Part shown: piece after piece, positions 31,373-40,779 of the stretch
Position numbering within the stretch: position 1 is the first letter of the stretch
How the letters are laid out: each line of letters starts with the position of its first letter
DNA from: Oscillospiraceae bacterium
GTDB lineage: Bacteria; Bacillota; Clostridia; Oscillospirales; Acutalibacteraceae
NCBI GenBank assembly: GCA_022487055.1
Contig: JAKVJJ010000005.1
Span: 1-64,000 of the forward strand
Direction of reading: 5' to 3'
Length of the DNA stretch: 64,000 nt
Made by a program: the position numbers and the translations under genes
The notes under the pieces: generated by a model
What the model was told of the DNA's origin: nothing
The model's input: the letters and a program-made list of their open reading frames with translations, nothing else
The model's database searches: none

Positions 31373-33542
31373 ATTCTGCGGTGCAGTGCGTAAATTCGGT
31401 ATCAATAGAAGTTTTCAAGCGAATGTCCCGTGAGGAACTGCCAATCAAAATTTGATATTCCCCCGGTTCTGCTTTAAAAACATGATTTTCAGTATCATAG
31501 AAGGAAAAATCTGCTGCCGAAAGGCTCATCTCCGCCGTTCTGGATTCTCCAGGTGCCAGAGCCAGCTTGCAGAAACTGCGAAGTTCTTTGTAAGATCTAG
31601 CGACACTGCATTCCGGATCCCGCACATAAAGCTGCACGGTTTCCTTGCCGGCGCGGTCACCCGTATTCGTTACCATGCACCGGATATTTACCGTCAGTTC
31701 CCGCTCTGTTTCTGTGAGTTGAAATTTTGGTTCACTGTAAGCAAACTGTGTATAAGAAAGCCCATGTCCAAAGCAGAACTGCGGCTCAATGGAAGCCGTG
31801 TCAAAATGACGGTAACCGACAAAGATGTTTTCCTTGTAGGAAACGGTTCTGCCGCCGGGGAACTCACCAATGCTGTGTGCTGGACAGTCTTCCAAACGTT
31901 TTGCAAAGGTTTCCGGCAGTTTTCCACTCGGGTTGACGTCCCCGAAAAGCACCTCTGCCAGTGCCCGACCGCCCTCCAATCCGGCATACCAGCCCCAGAC
32001 TACTGCTTTTGCCTGTGCCGCCCACCGTCCCATCTCAACCGGCGAACCGCCTGTCAAAACAATCACGGCATTGGGATTTGCTTTTAACACTTCCGCAATC
32101 AGTTCATCCTGCTCATAAGGCAATTTCATACTGGTGCGGTCTTTCCCCTCTGTGTCCTGCCGGTGATTCAGTCCGCCAATGACCACAACGTGCTCATACT
32201 CACCGGCAAGTTTCACAGCTTCTTCCCGCAGTGTTTCCCGCTTACTGCGCAGAGCATCCGTCACATTTTTCAGGACATTCTGTGCCGTGTTCTTCAGGCT
32301 CTCTGCCTGCCAGTTCTTTCCGCTCTGTTCCGGCTGTGTGTCGGCACAATAGCCCTTCACCCAACGGATATCGGTATTCCCGCCCAGCACGGTGCGGATA
32401 CCTAATAGCGGCGTAATCTCATACAGCGCCTTAATTTCCGCACTGCCGCCGCCCGGTGCATGTGTCCGCACAGCATTTGCGCCAATGACCAACAGTTTCT
32501 TCAGTCCCTTTTTTGGCAGGGGCAGCAGATTGTCCTCATTTTTCAGCAGTACCACAGATTCCTGTGCGGTTTCCAATGCCGCCTGCCGGTGTGCCGCTGT
32601 GTCATAAGTGCCCGGTTTCCGCTGTGCACCATCCAACATATGCAGCTTCTGCATCAGCACCAGAATATGTTCCACTTTCTGATTCAACAAATATTCCGGC
32701 ACCCTGTCCGCTTTCACAGCGTCAATCAGCGGTTGCGCGAAATGGTAGTGGTCAAAATCTGTTTCCACAGACATTTCCACATCCAGTCCGCTTTCCGCTG
32801 CCAAACGGGTATCATGCACGGCGCCCCAGTCTGAAATCACCACGCCGCGGTAACCCCACTCCCGGCGAAGAAGCTGATTGAGCAAATACTTGCTCTGGCT
32901 GCAAAATTCACCCCGCAGCTGCTCATAGGCACTCATCAGGCACAGTGAAACACGCGCACAGGCACGGAATGCCGGCAAATACAATTCATGCAAAGCACGC
33001 TCACCCACCTGTACATCCACCTGCAGCCGCTCGGTTTCCTGATTATTCACTGCAAAATGCTTGACACACGCGGCTGCGTCCGATTCCTGTATTCCACGAA
33101 TCAGCGGCACCGCCAGTTCTTTGGTCAGGCACGGGTCCTCACTCATATATTCAAAATTCCGTCCGCACAGAGGGCTGCGCTTCAGATTGACGCCGGGGGC
33201 AAGAATAACGTCCTTGCCGCGCCCGCGTGCTTCCTCTCCCAGCACTTTGCCTGTCCGGTAAGCAAGCTCCCGGTTCCATGTTGCCGCCACAGCGCTGTTG
33301 CACGGCAAATAAGTCACATAGTCATCCGGCAAACCGACCGGTTCCCATGAATTGTCCGGAAACTCCTGCCGCACACCCATCGGGCCATCTGACATTTTCA
33401 GCGGTGGAATGCCAAGCCGCTCCACGCCTGCCGTGCGGAAAAGCCCCACACCATGCAGCATGGCTGTTTTTTCTTCCAATGTCATCTTCCCTGTCAGTTC
33501 CTTTGCGTGCGCCGCAAAACGCGCTTCTTCAGACTGCTCCAT
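31371..33542 (-). CDS. GH3 family beta-glucosidase
   Basis: 723 aa, cytoplasmic (no signal peptide). N-terminal GH3 barrel with PPLKMSDGPMGVR, the VKHFAVNNQETER motif and VVISDWGAVHDT, where Asp of SDW is the nucleophile. The second alpha/beta domain has LLVIGANA and GGSAEI; a C-terminal fibronectin-III-like domain (VTNTGDRAGKETVQLYV) completes the common three-domain layout. Cleaves beta-linked glucosides or related sugars. SD GGAGG before ATG 33542; its promoter is at 33587-33616. Confidence 0.93.
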   Translation of the reverse strand: MEQSEEARFAAHAKELTGKMTLEEKTAMLHGVGLFRTAGVERLGIPPLKMSDGPMGVRQEFPDNSWEPVGLPDDYVTYLPCNSAVAATWNRELAYRTGKVLGEEARGRGKDVILAPGVNLKRSPLCGRNFEYMSEDPCLTKELAVPLIRGIQESDAAACVKHFAVNNQETERLQVDVQVGERALHELYLPAFRACARVSLCLMSAYEQLRGEFCSQSKYLLNQLLRREWGYRGVVISDWGAVHDTRLAAESGLDVEMSVETDFDHYHFAQPLIDAVKADRVPEYLLNQKVEHILVLMQKLHMLDGAQRKPGTYDTAAHRQAALETAQESVVLLKNEDNLLPLPKKGLKKLLVIGANAVRTHAPGGGSAEIKALYEITPLLGIRTVLGGNTDIRWVKGYCADTQPEQSGKNWQAESLKNTAQNVLKNVTDALRSKRETLREEAVKLAGEYEHVVVIGGLNHRQDTEGKDRTSMKLPYEQDELIAEVLKANPNAVIVLTGGSPVEMGRWAAQAKAVVWGWYAGLEGGRALAEVLFGDVNPSGKLPETFAKRLEDCPAHSIGEFPGGRTVSYKENIFVGYRHFDTASIEPQFCFGHGLSYTQFAYSEPKFQLTETERELTVNIRCMVTNTGDRAGKETVQLYVRDPECSVARSYKELRSFCKLALAPGESRTAEMSLSAADFSFYDTENHVFKAEPGEYQILIGSSSRDIRLKTSIDTEFTHCTAE

Positions 33543-33586
33543 TTTCTGTCCTCCGCATCCATTTCTTTATTTCACATTCTCTTTCT

Positions 33587-33616
33587 ATTATAAAAGTCTG
33601 CCGCAGCAGATTCCAA
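33587..33616 (-). promoter_or_regulatory. Promoter of the GH3 gene
   Basis: On the minus strand, -35 TTGGAA (33611-33616), 18-bp spacer, -10 TATAAT (33587-33592). Confidence 0.55.
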
Positions 33617-33680
33617 CGGGAAATATTGCAGAAAAACTGCAGTGTTTATTAGGGACTTTGCTCAGAAACACAAGATATAA

Positions 33681-33712
33681 AAAATGCCCTGTCCGGGGAT
33701 GGACAGAGCATT
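33681..33712 (-). terminator. Terminator after the LLH holin gene
   Basis: AATGC(T)CTGTCC pairs with GGACAG(G)GCATT around a short loop; on the minus strand it is followed by TTTTTAT. Confidence 0.75.
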
Positions 33713-33743
33713 CATAGGATTTCCGCTGTATCTTCTGTTTTTA

Positions 33744-34184
33744 TCAGGCCTGCTTCTCGATTTTCTCCGGCAGCACGGACTTTGGCAGAGAAGCCACCGC
33801 ACACTCCACAGCGCCGTTGATTGCGGTTGTCAACTCCGGCGTTTTTGCTGCGCCAACTGTTTTCAGCACTGCTTCCAAGTAATTTGCAACTTCTGTTTTT
33901 CTGCTGTCCGCACTGATTTGACCACTCTTTGCCATCTGTTCTGCCGCCTGCACACCGATATTGGCATAGTCAATAATTTTGTCCAGCAATAGAACCGCAC
34001 GGTTGCCCGGCATTACCTCTGTCACTGCACCAGCAATTTTGTCTGCCGCATCGGTGACTCCTTTCGCTTTTTGCAGCTCTTTCTGCACTGGTGCTCCCTT
34101 TTTCTCCAGAAAATTCACCAGCCGGCATACCGCCACCAAACATACGGCTGCTGCCACCAGAATGACTGCTGTAAGAATATCCAT
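33744..34184 (-). CDS. Phage holin, LLH family
   Basis: 146 aa. One N-terminal membrane segment (about 4-22, ILTAVILVAAAVCLVAVCRL) and a helical C-terminal region with DKIIDYANIGVQAAEQMAKSGQ and KTEVANYLEAVL, the layout of Phage_holin_6_1 (LLH) proteins. LLH holins form membrane lesions that release endolysin. SD AGGAGG before ATG 34184. It lies 12 nt downstream of an XhlA-like gene, but no endolysin or other phage gene is nearby. Confidence 0.82.
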   Translation of the reverse strand: MDILTAVILVAAAVCLVAVCRLVNFLEKKGAPVQKELQKAKGVTDAADKIAGAVTEVMPGNRAVLLLDKIIDYANIGVQAAEQMAKSGQISADSRKTEVANYLEAVLKTVGAAKTPELTTAINGAVECAVASLPKSVLPEKIEKQA

Positions 34185-34196
34185 CCCGCATTCCTC

Positions 34197-34493
34197 CTAT
34201 CTCAATATCAGCACGAAAAGCGCACCGACCAGACCAGTTGACACTGCACTGACCGCAGCATTCACCAACCTGTCCCACCGGCTGCCCGGCTGTGCTGTCA
34301 GTCGGGACACATTTTTCTTCACATCGCTCATGTCGTCTTTCAGGTCACGCATTTCCACCCGGGTTGCCGCCATTGCCTGTGCCAGCGTATGAATGTCCTT
34401 GACATCCTCCTCCAGCCGGTCAAGCCGATGATGTGCCGCTCTGGCACTTTGCAATGCCTGTAATCCGGTTTCGCTGTATGCGTGTTCATCCAT
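34197..34493 (-). CDS. XhlA-like coiled-coil membrane protein (phage lysis type)
   Basis: 98 aa. A coiled-coil centre (HRLDRLEEDVKDIHTLAQ, MRDLKDDMSDVKKNV) and a C-terminal membrane segment (AVSAVSTGLVGALFVLIL), matching haemolysin XhlA-type proteins that act with holins. SD AGGAGGTGAGG precedes ATG 34493. It forms a two-gene unit with the LLH holin. It might also be a phage-tail-associated anchor of unknown role. Confidence 0.65.
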   Translation of the reverse strand: MDEHAYSETGLQALQSARAAHHRLDRLEEDVKDIHTLAQAMAATRVEMRDLKDDMSDVKKNVSRLTAQPGSRWDRLVNAAVSAVSTGLVGALFVLILR

Positions 34494-34762
34494 TGTGTCC
34501 TCACCTCCTGATACACCATGGATTTCTATCTGGAAGTAGGCGGTACAGGCTAATTTTTGTTACTTCGGATTTTATTTTTCATCTTGAAATGAGCACTGCC
34601 AAGTTCGGTATATCTTGCCGCCATCATTGGACATCCCATTCAGAATATGATAAACTGGAACGAAAAGTCATTGCTGCTATAGAATAAATTCCGGTCGTTT
34701 TCCAATACTCTCTGCAGTTTGCCATTTGGTAACAGTTTTCTTAGTAAGGAGTTCCTGCCGCT

Positions 34763-35740
34763 GTGAACAGATTCCATAAGCACAAACAATACAAACGAAA
34801 AAAGCGCTGGTTCTGGATTCCTATTTTGCTGATTGCCGCGCTGATTGCCGGTGACTGCAGTCCTCTCGGCGGTCATCTGCTGATGCAGCGTGCGTCTATT
34901 ATCCGTGCATCCGCTGGAGTAGAGCCGGTGGTACTGAAACAAGCTTCCAGTAAAAGTGTCAAAATCAATGCCTCCGCGCTAAACAGTCCGCATGCAATTT
35001 TGGTGAATGTTTCTAACCAGACAATTTTGATGCAGAAAAACAGTGAAGACAAAATCTATCCTGCCTCCATGACAAAAATGATGACTGCCATTGTTGCCCT
35101 CGAAAATTTACCGAATCTGCATGAAAAAGTTACTCTGTCCCCCGCCATCTTTTCCCCTCTGCAAAAGCAGGACGCTTCCATGGCGGGCTTTTCACCCAAT
35201 GAGCAAGTGCGCGCAGTGGACCTGCTTTACGGTGCTCTGCTTCCAAGCGGGGCCGAGTGCTGTCTGGGACTTGCGCAGCGGGTTGCCGGAACCGAGTCCG
35301 ACTTTGTAAAGCTGATGAACCGGAAAGCAACACAGCTTGGCATGAAGCACACGCACTTCGCCAATACAACCGGTCTGCAGAATCCCAATCATTACACAAC
35401 TGTGAAGGATCTCTCCATACTGCTGTGCTATGCTTTAAGGAATTCGACATTCCGCCAGATTTTTACCACTGCACATTACACTTCCGCCGCAACCAGTGAA
35501 CATCCGGAAGGCGTCAGCTTCTCCAGCACGCTGTTTCAGTCGCTGCCGGATGCAACCGTGCCGGGTGGAAAAATTCTCGGCGGCAAAACCGGATTTACTG
35601 ATGAAGCCGGCCTGTGCCTTGCCAGCCTTGCGGAAAAAGACGGCAAAGACTATATTTGTGTCACCGCCGGAGCGAAAGGAACACACAGCACTTCTCCCAG
35701 TCACATTAAGGACGCGTGCACTGTCTTTAAAAGTTTCTGA
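34763..35740 (+). CDS. D-alanyl-D-alanine carboxypeptidase (S11, DacF/PBP5 type)
   Basis: 325 aa. A basic N-terminus and a membrane/signal segment at about 20-40. Active-site Ser-x-x-Lys in PASMTKMMT (about residue 112), second motif position PSGAECC (Ser-Gly-Ala instead of the usual SGN), third motif GGKTGFT. It trims the terminal D-Ala of peptidoglycan stem peptides outside the membrane. It is short for PBP5 because the C-terminal beta domain is absent. The start is GTG 34763 with SD TAAGGAG. Confidence 0.88.
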   Translation: MNRFHKHKQYKRKKRWFWIPILLIAALIAGDCSPLGGHLLMQRASIIRASAGVEPVVLKQASSKSVKINASALNSPHAILVNVSNQTILMQKNSEDKIYPASMTKMMTAIVALENLPNLHEKVTLSPAIFSPLQKQDASMAGFSPNEQVRAVDLLYGALLPSGAECCLGLAQRVAGTESDFVKLMNRKATQLGMKHTHFANTTGLQNPNHYTTVKDLSILLCYALRNSTFRQIFTTAHYTSAATSEHPEGVSFSSTLFQSLPDATVPGGKILGGKTGFTDEAGLCLASLAEKDGKDYICVTAGAKGTHSTSPSHIKDACTVFKSF

Positions 35741-35745
35741 TATAC

Positions 35746-35783
35746 AAAAAGGTCATGCTGCTTTTGTGCGGCATGACCTTTTT
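35746..35783. terminator. Bidirectional terminator
   Basis: AAAAAGGTCATGC pairs perfectly with GCATGACCTTTTT; convergent genes end on both sides. Confidence 0.85.
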
Positions 35784-35788
35784 CCTGC

Positions 35789-37516
35789 TTATTCAAAATA
35801 ATCGATTTGTGTTTCCAATGTTTGTTTCCCCGGATGGATGGCATAGACCGCCATGGGAATCTGCGTTTTCGGATACAGCAAATTAGTGTTGGGATTTGGT
35901 ACCAATACTTGCCCCTTGCCCTGCGCAGAGCGTGCCGTTACCGCGCAGAAGCTGTCCGAATTCCGCACGCAGGCTGTCGCTTCCTGCTCCTCACTGTGAA
36001 AACCTTTCAAGTCATCCGTACAGACAGAAAAGCCGCAGTCAAAAGCGGTGCATTCCACATTGCTGGTAATTTCATGGATACGCCGATGGCCGGTTGGAGT
36101 TGGAATAATCTTTGTCCGCACCTGAATGCCTGCAATCGGTGACCATGTGCACGTGATTCCGCTGTCATTGACGATATAACCGGTTTCCACAGTGTTCTTT
36201 ACAAAGTAATATCCATAAACACAGAAGGCCAGTGTACTGTCCGGCGCAGCTTCTTCCAGTGTAACCGAGGAGCGCGCGATGCTGAAGCCAAACCGTGTGG
36301 AATACGCGAATTTGGAGTATTTTTCAATCGTATGGCTGTGCCCGTCCGCTTTCGTCCTGCCGGGCACCAACATAACTGCATTGCCATTGCTGTGCTGCAC
36401 AATCATATTGGCATTCTGCAGGTACTTTTGCTTTTCCAGCGGCGGAAGCGGTGCCGCCTCCACTGTCCAGAAGGGATGGTCATCTGGCAGAGCAAGAAAT
36501 GCGAATGCCTTCAGTGCCCAGTAAGGCGAGCCGGGCGCGTTGTAACTTTCCGACATCTGCAGGTTCGGATAGGAATAGCCGATGGAAAGTACGCCGGCAT
36601 TATCGAACATCGGCTGATTCATCCACCATGCAAGATGACGCGCAAGGATGCCCTTCATCACTGGCAGTGGAAAAACTTCGGTGTCCGTCAACACAGCGAT
36701 GGAGAAAAACGCCACCTGCGCAAAGCGGTAAGTCATAGACCTACCGTACGGAATGGACGGGCCTTCCTCAGAAAACCAGTAAACATAATCGCGTCCAAAT
36801 TCCACCGCGCGCTGCCGGAACCGTGCACAGCGCTCCGGCTCTTCATTTTCCATATATTTGGCATACAGAAGTCCATAGGGCACCATAACGAATGGATTGT
36901 AGTAATCTTTATCGCCGCCGTTGCCATCCTTGTACCACCCGCCGCGGTCATAATAGTCCTCCATCATGGCAAGCCCGGATTCCATTCGTTCCCGGCTGTA
37001 GGGCCTGCCCGTTTTATACAGCGCCAGATTCGTTAGCACAGCAAACCACTGCCAGTTGCAGGCACAGCATTCATGGCGGTTAATCTCCCACAGCCACTCC
37101 GTCAGGTTCGCTTTTTCCTGCTCAGAAAGTGGATTCCAGACTTTTTCCGGTGCCAGCAGCATTGCATAGGCAACTGCTGCCATTTCACAGAATTTCTGGT
37201 CATAGTCGCGGCAGGTGTGCCAATATTCACGGTTGTGTGGGTCCGGCCCTGCGGCAAATCCCCTGCTGTAAATCTCCTCAAACTGCGCCGTTTTGCCTCC
37301 GCCAGCCCAAAAAGGCGCCAGCCCCCAGAGCGGCCGTGCGAATGCCTCCATGGGAATCGTATCATTTTCATAGTGTGTACTGGTCACACCCAGATACAAC
37401 CGGGCTGAATTTTCACTGTAAAAGGGTAGCAGTGGTTTCAGCAGATTGATCAGCACTGCCTGCGCGCCCGCTTTAGTGGTCAGATTTTGTGGCAGGACTG
37501 GTTCTCTGGTTTTCAT
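35789..37516 (-). CDS. DUF2264 family protein (GH154-type candidate glycosidase)
   Basis: 575 aa, cytoplasmic. An alpha-helical toroid-like N-terminal part (LPFYSENSARLYLG, RPLWGLAPFWAGGG, NREYWHTCRDYDQKFCEMAAVA, YDRGGWYKDGNGGDKDYYNPFV) is characteristic of DUF2264, some members of which are classed as uronidases (GH154). Its start overlaps the stop of the large glycosidase gene by 4 bp (ATGA), so the two are made together, probably to degrade one complex glycan. The exact linkage is not readable. Confidence 0.85.
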   Translation of the reverse strand: MKTREPVLPQNLTTKAGAQAVLINLLKPLLPFYSENSARLYLGVTSTHYENDTIPMEAFARPLWGLAPFWAGGGKTAQFEEIYSRGFAAGPDPHNREYWHTCRDYDQKFCEMAAVAYAMLLAPEKVWNPLSEQEKANLTEWLWEINRHECCACNWQWFAVLTNLALYKTGRPYSRERMESGLAMMEDYYDRGGWYKDGNGGDKDYYNPFVMVPYGLLYAKYMENEEPERCARFRQRAVEFGRDYVYWFSEEGPSIPYGRSMTYRFAQVAFFSIAVLTDTEVFPLPVMKGILARHLAWWMNQPMFDNAGVLSIGYSYPNLQMSESYNAPGSPYWALKAFAFLALPDDHPFWTVEAAPLPPLEKQKYLQNANMIVQHSNGNAVMLVPGRTKADGHSHTIEKYSKFAYSTRFGFSIARSSVTLEEAAPDSTLAFCVYGYYFVKNTVETGYIVNDSGITCTWSPIAGIQVRTKIIPTPTGHRRIHEITSNVECTAFDCGFSVCTDDLKGFHSEEQEATACVRNSDSFCAVTARSAQGKGQVLVPNPNTNLLYPKTQIPMAVYAIHPGKQTLETQIDYFE

Positions 37517-40500
37517 GTTTCATCTTTCCTTTCGGGACAAAAATAGATTTGCGGCGTACTCAGCACACCTGACGGACGGAACTGCCACGCATCGCTCCAG
37601 CGGCTGTCCTCTGTCCGCCAGGAAGCAGGCCCCATATACCGCCATGCTGTGTCAAACAAATGCAGCGGGCCGAACTGGTTAAACCGGCTGCCCAACAGGG
37701 TGATGCAAAGCGTATGTCTGCCCGCCGCCGCCGAAAATTGCTGTTCACAGGGCGGCAGGAATACTTGCTTTTCCTCGCCGCCGTCCAGTGTAAAAGTCAT
37801 TAGATGCCCGCGGTAATGCGGCGCGTAAATCAGTAGTTCTCCATCGGCAGGCAGGGTGAACGGAATTTGATAGGTCAGATTTCCGCCATAAAACGGCAGC
37901 CCCTGCCCGGTTATATCGCCGAAATGGATTTTTTGATTTAAATTGGTAATTTTCGCTTCCGTTCCAGACACTTTTACACCGAAGCTGCCCAGCAGATACT
38001 GCCACTCCAAATTTGTCCGTTCACCAAAGGGCAACTCTTCTTCCAGCACGGTTTTGCCAGCGTGCAACTGCGGCAGTGGAACTGTATGAATTGCGTGGTC
38101 AACAAACCATCCCGATGAAAGAACCGGAAGCATCTCGCCGTTTATCCACAGTTTCGTGTGTTCCGGTTCCTCCATCGTCAGCAAAGCGCCCGTCACCGGC
38201 AGATCACTCTGCACAGCAAAACGCAGGCGTACCGTATGCCGCGGCGGTTTTTCCGGTACAACCCATGGCTGTGCGGCAGAGTCCGTGCGCAGAGGCAAAC
38301 TGAGCCGCCGCCGAAGCTGATTATCCACTCTCAGCAGTTCCTCCGCCGGCTGATAAGCTTCTCCGTCCAGCGCAAATTCCGCCGAGTCCAACAGCAGACA
38401 ATTTGGCTCCTGCAGAGAATACGGCACAGACAAAGGCAGGTGCAGTGGCATTCGCTGTAGCTTTTTCGGCTGTAAGAATATTTGTGCCGGCTGATTGTCG
38501 GCCGGTGCGGGCGTTAGTTTCAGCAGCAGACTGTCATAAGCAAAGGCTCCCCAGTACAGCCTAGTCCTGCCGTTTTTCCGCTCTGCAGGGTACTCCCTGA
38601 CTGCTCCGGTCATGGTGTTCCAACACTGCACCGTCCACTCTCCGCGCAAAGTAATGTTCACTTCCTGACAGTCCGCATTATCATGACAATCCGGCTCCTT
38701 TGCATGGGAAAGAAACAGCCATCGTTCCCTGCCGTCCTGCCGCATTTGATAAACCAGATTGTCTGTCAGGCATCCATCTTTGTCGCGCAGGGAAATCTCC
38801 CGCACCGGCTCTACAGCCTCCAGCAGATGTTGTCTGTCAAACGGCACTACCCGGCACTGCTTTGCAAGTTTTGCAGGACGCTCATCAGGTTTTGCATCAA
38901 CATCTTCTGGTGGAGCGCCAAGGAATATCAGTTCTCCACCTGCTTGATGGTATGCTTCCAGTAAGTGCAGGGTCGTTTCCCGCAAAGTCACACAGGCGGG
39001 CACCAGTATAAGGTCATACCGCATTTTTCCAACCTGCAGAGGTGCTCCTCCACACGGACAAAGCTCCGGCAGAAGTGCCTCGCTGAGGAAGTCAAAGTCC
39101 ACGCCGCCCAGCAGAAGCCACCTTGTCACCGCCTGAAAATTATGTTCCATCTGCTGTTTCTGCAAAGAAGTTTGTTTTGCAGGGCCGCAAACAAGCCAGA
39201 AACTTTCAATGGGATGCAAGACTGCCACATACACCACAGGGTTTCCTCTGGTCAGGGCTTCATTTAGGCGGGCAAAATGTGCCTCCAAGCCGGAAAATTC
39301 ACAGTGCCATGGTGCCTGATACCCATAAGTTGCCGGATAGTCGCGTTTGCTTTCTCCCGCCATGCCGGCCCACGCCAGATGTAACACACGCTGTGTCACC
39401 CCAAGTGCCGCCTGCCAGTCGCCGTGCAGCTTCTGGCTGCGGAAATCAAAGTCCCAGCCAGTCACACCATAGGTCTCGCTAAGCATTCCGGGACGTCCCA
39501 TCTGATTTTTGACAGAAGCACACTGTTTAACCGTCGTGTACTCAAAATTTCCGCATAGCATATCAACACCGGGCAGGCCGAAATCCCGGTAACAGCGCAT
39601 AACGTCCCCGGTCGTTTCTGTCTGGCCCTGCAACGTTGGTTCCTCCATCAGATGTCCGGTAAACAGCAGTCCGTGCTGTCTGCACCAGTCCCCGCACGGC
39701 TGCAGGAATCCAGCGGCAAAGCGTTCCGTCAAATGCCGATGCCAGTACCACCGTGCCGGAGCAGAACCATTTCCCGGCAAATTCCAGAAAAGCAGCGGCA
39801 GGTCGTCCCAAATATTTCTGCCATAAGCCTTCCGGTAGGAATCCGGCAGGTCGTCTGTCCAGGGCAGTGTCACTTCTGCCCGTGCGTCCGGTGCGGAAAG
39901 TCCTAGCCGGCGCGGTGTCTGAGGTTCATCGCAAAAAATGGCCGGCACCGTCTGTCCGAAATCCCGCCCTAGCAATTTCTGATAAGTTTCATGCGTAAGG
40001 CTCAGGAATCTCTCCGCCGCTTTCGGATTCAATGTATCAACATAGGTCTGATGATTATACCATCCCTCTGCCGCCTGCGTTTCCAGATAGGCATACCAAG
40101 TATGTTTTCCGGCAGGCTCCTGTGTCATCAGTTTCCGCGCTGACTGAAGGGTTCCGTCCGGTGCAAGCTGAATCTCATACCGGCACAGCAGACGGCCATT
40201 TTCCGTCCTGGCACTCCCCGCACGGGAATACGGCAGAGACGGTAAGTCGGAAGTATCTTCTCCATACGGCACTGGTGTAAACAGCAGATGCCGTGAGCGC
40301 AGCGCCATGTCTTTGGTAACTTCTCCGCCTGCCGCTCCGGAGGGCCACCGGTCTTCATCATAAAGCCATGCGCGCATCCCCTTCTGTTTGCCGTATTCCT
40401 CACAGGCACGGACATCCTCCAGAAATTCCTTCCCCAGATACGGCGTCTCCAGCCCTGTGCGCACATGAATGCAAAAGCCGCCGAAACCCATCTGAGCAAA

Positions 40501-40632
40501 GCAGTCTATTTCTTCCCGCAGTAAATCCAGATTCAGGCGGCAGTTCCACGCAAAGAAGGGAATGCTGTGATAAGCCTGCGGCGGATTCTGAAAATTCTGC
40601 GGCGTCAATTTCTTTTCCTGTGGATAAAGCAT
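37513..40632 (-). CDS. GH106-like glycoside hydrolase (putative alpha-L-rhamnosidase)
   Basis: 1039 aa, no signal peptide. The N-terminal barrel has PFFAWNCRLN, GFGGFCIHVRTGLETPYLG and AWLYDEDRWPSGAAGG, the last a hallmark of GH106-type enzymes. ETYGVTGWDFDF lies in the middle, and beta-sandwich domains make up the C-terminal half. GH106 members release alpha-L-rhamnose; the assignment here is at family level only, because the sequence is divergent. ATG 40632 has SD GGGAGG (40643-40648). Coupled to the DUF2264 gene. Confidence 0.72.
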   Translation of the reverse strand: MLYPQEKKLTPQNFQNPPQAYHSIPFFAWNCRLNLDLLREEIDCFAQMGFGGFCIHVRTGLETPYLGKEFLEDVRACEEYGKQKGMRAWLYDEDRWPSGAAGGEVTKDMALRSRHLLFTPVPYGEDTSDLPSLPYSRAGSARTENGRLLCRYEIQLAPDGTLQSARKLMTQEPAGKHTWYAYLETQAAEGWYNHQTYVDTLNPKAAERFLSLTHETYQKLLGRDFGQTVPAIFCDEPQTPRRLGLSAPDARAEVTLPWTDDLPDSYRKAYGRNIWDDLPLLFWNLPGNGSAPARWYWHRHLTERFAAGFLQPCGDWCRQHGLLFTGHLMEEPTLQGQTETTGDVMRCYRDFGLPGVDMLCGNFEYTTVKQCASVKNQMGRPGMLSETYGVTGWDFDFRSQKLHGDWQAALGVTQRVLHLAWAGMAGESKRDYPATYGYQAPWHCEFSGLEAHFARLNEALTRGNPVVYVAVLHPIESFWLVCGPAKQTSLQKQQMEHNFQAVTRWLLLGGVDFDFLSEALLPELCPCGGAPLQVGKMRYDLILVPACVTLRETTLHLLEAYHQAGGELIFLGAPPEDVDAKPDERPAKLAKQCRVVPFDRQHLLEAVEPVREISLRDKDGCLTDNLVYQMRQDGRERWLFLSHAKEPDCHDNADCQEVNITLRGEWTVQCWNTMTGAVREYPAERKNGRTRLYWGAFAYDSLLLKLTPAPADNQPAQIFLQPKKLQRMPLHLPLSVPYSLQEPNCLLLDSAEFALDGEAYQPAEELLRVDNQLRRRLSLPLRTDSAAQPWVVPEKPPRHTVRLRFAVQSDLPVTGALLTMEEPEHTKLWINGEMLPVLSSGWFVDHAIHTVPLPQLHAGKTVLEEELPFGERTNLEWQYLLGSFGVKVSGTEAKITNLNQKIHFGDITGQGLPFYGGNLTYQIPFTLPADGELLIYAPHYRGHLMTFTLDGGEEKQVFLPPCEQQFSAAAGRHTLCITLLGSRFNQFGPLHLFDTAWRYMGPASWRTEDSRWSDAWQFRPSGVLSTPQIYFCPERKDET

Positions 40633-40731
40633 AAAGATCAGTCCTCCCAACGCTCTGAAACCGGAATCATTCGTTTTTACCATCGTACCACATTTTGCTC
40701 TCTATGCCCATCCAATTTTTATTTTTTATAC

Positions 40732-40760
40732 AAAAAAGCCGCCGGTTTTACTCGGCGGTC
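40732..40760 (-). terminator. Terminator of the SGNH/MBOAT operon
   Basis: Stem GCCGCCG (40738-40744) / CGGCGGT (40753-40759); on the minus strand it is followed by six Ts. Confidence 0.75.
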
Positions 40761-40779
40761 GTTATTTTGTATTTATGCT

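Noticed and set aside
33744..34493. Prophage
   Set aside because: Only two lysis-type genes are present; no integrase, structural, replication or endolysin gene lies within several kb.
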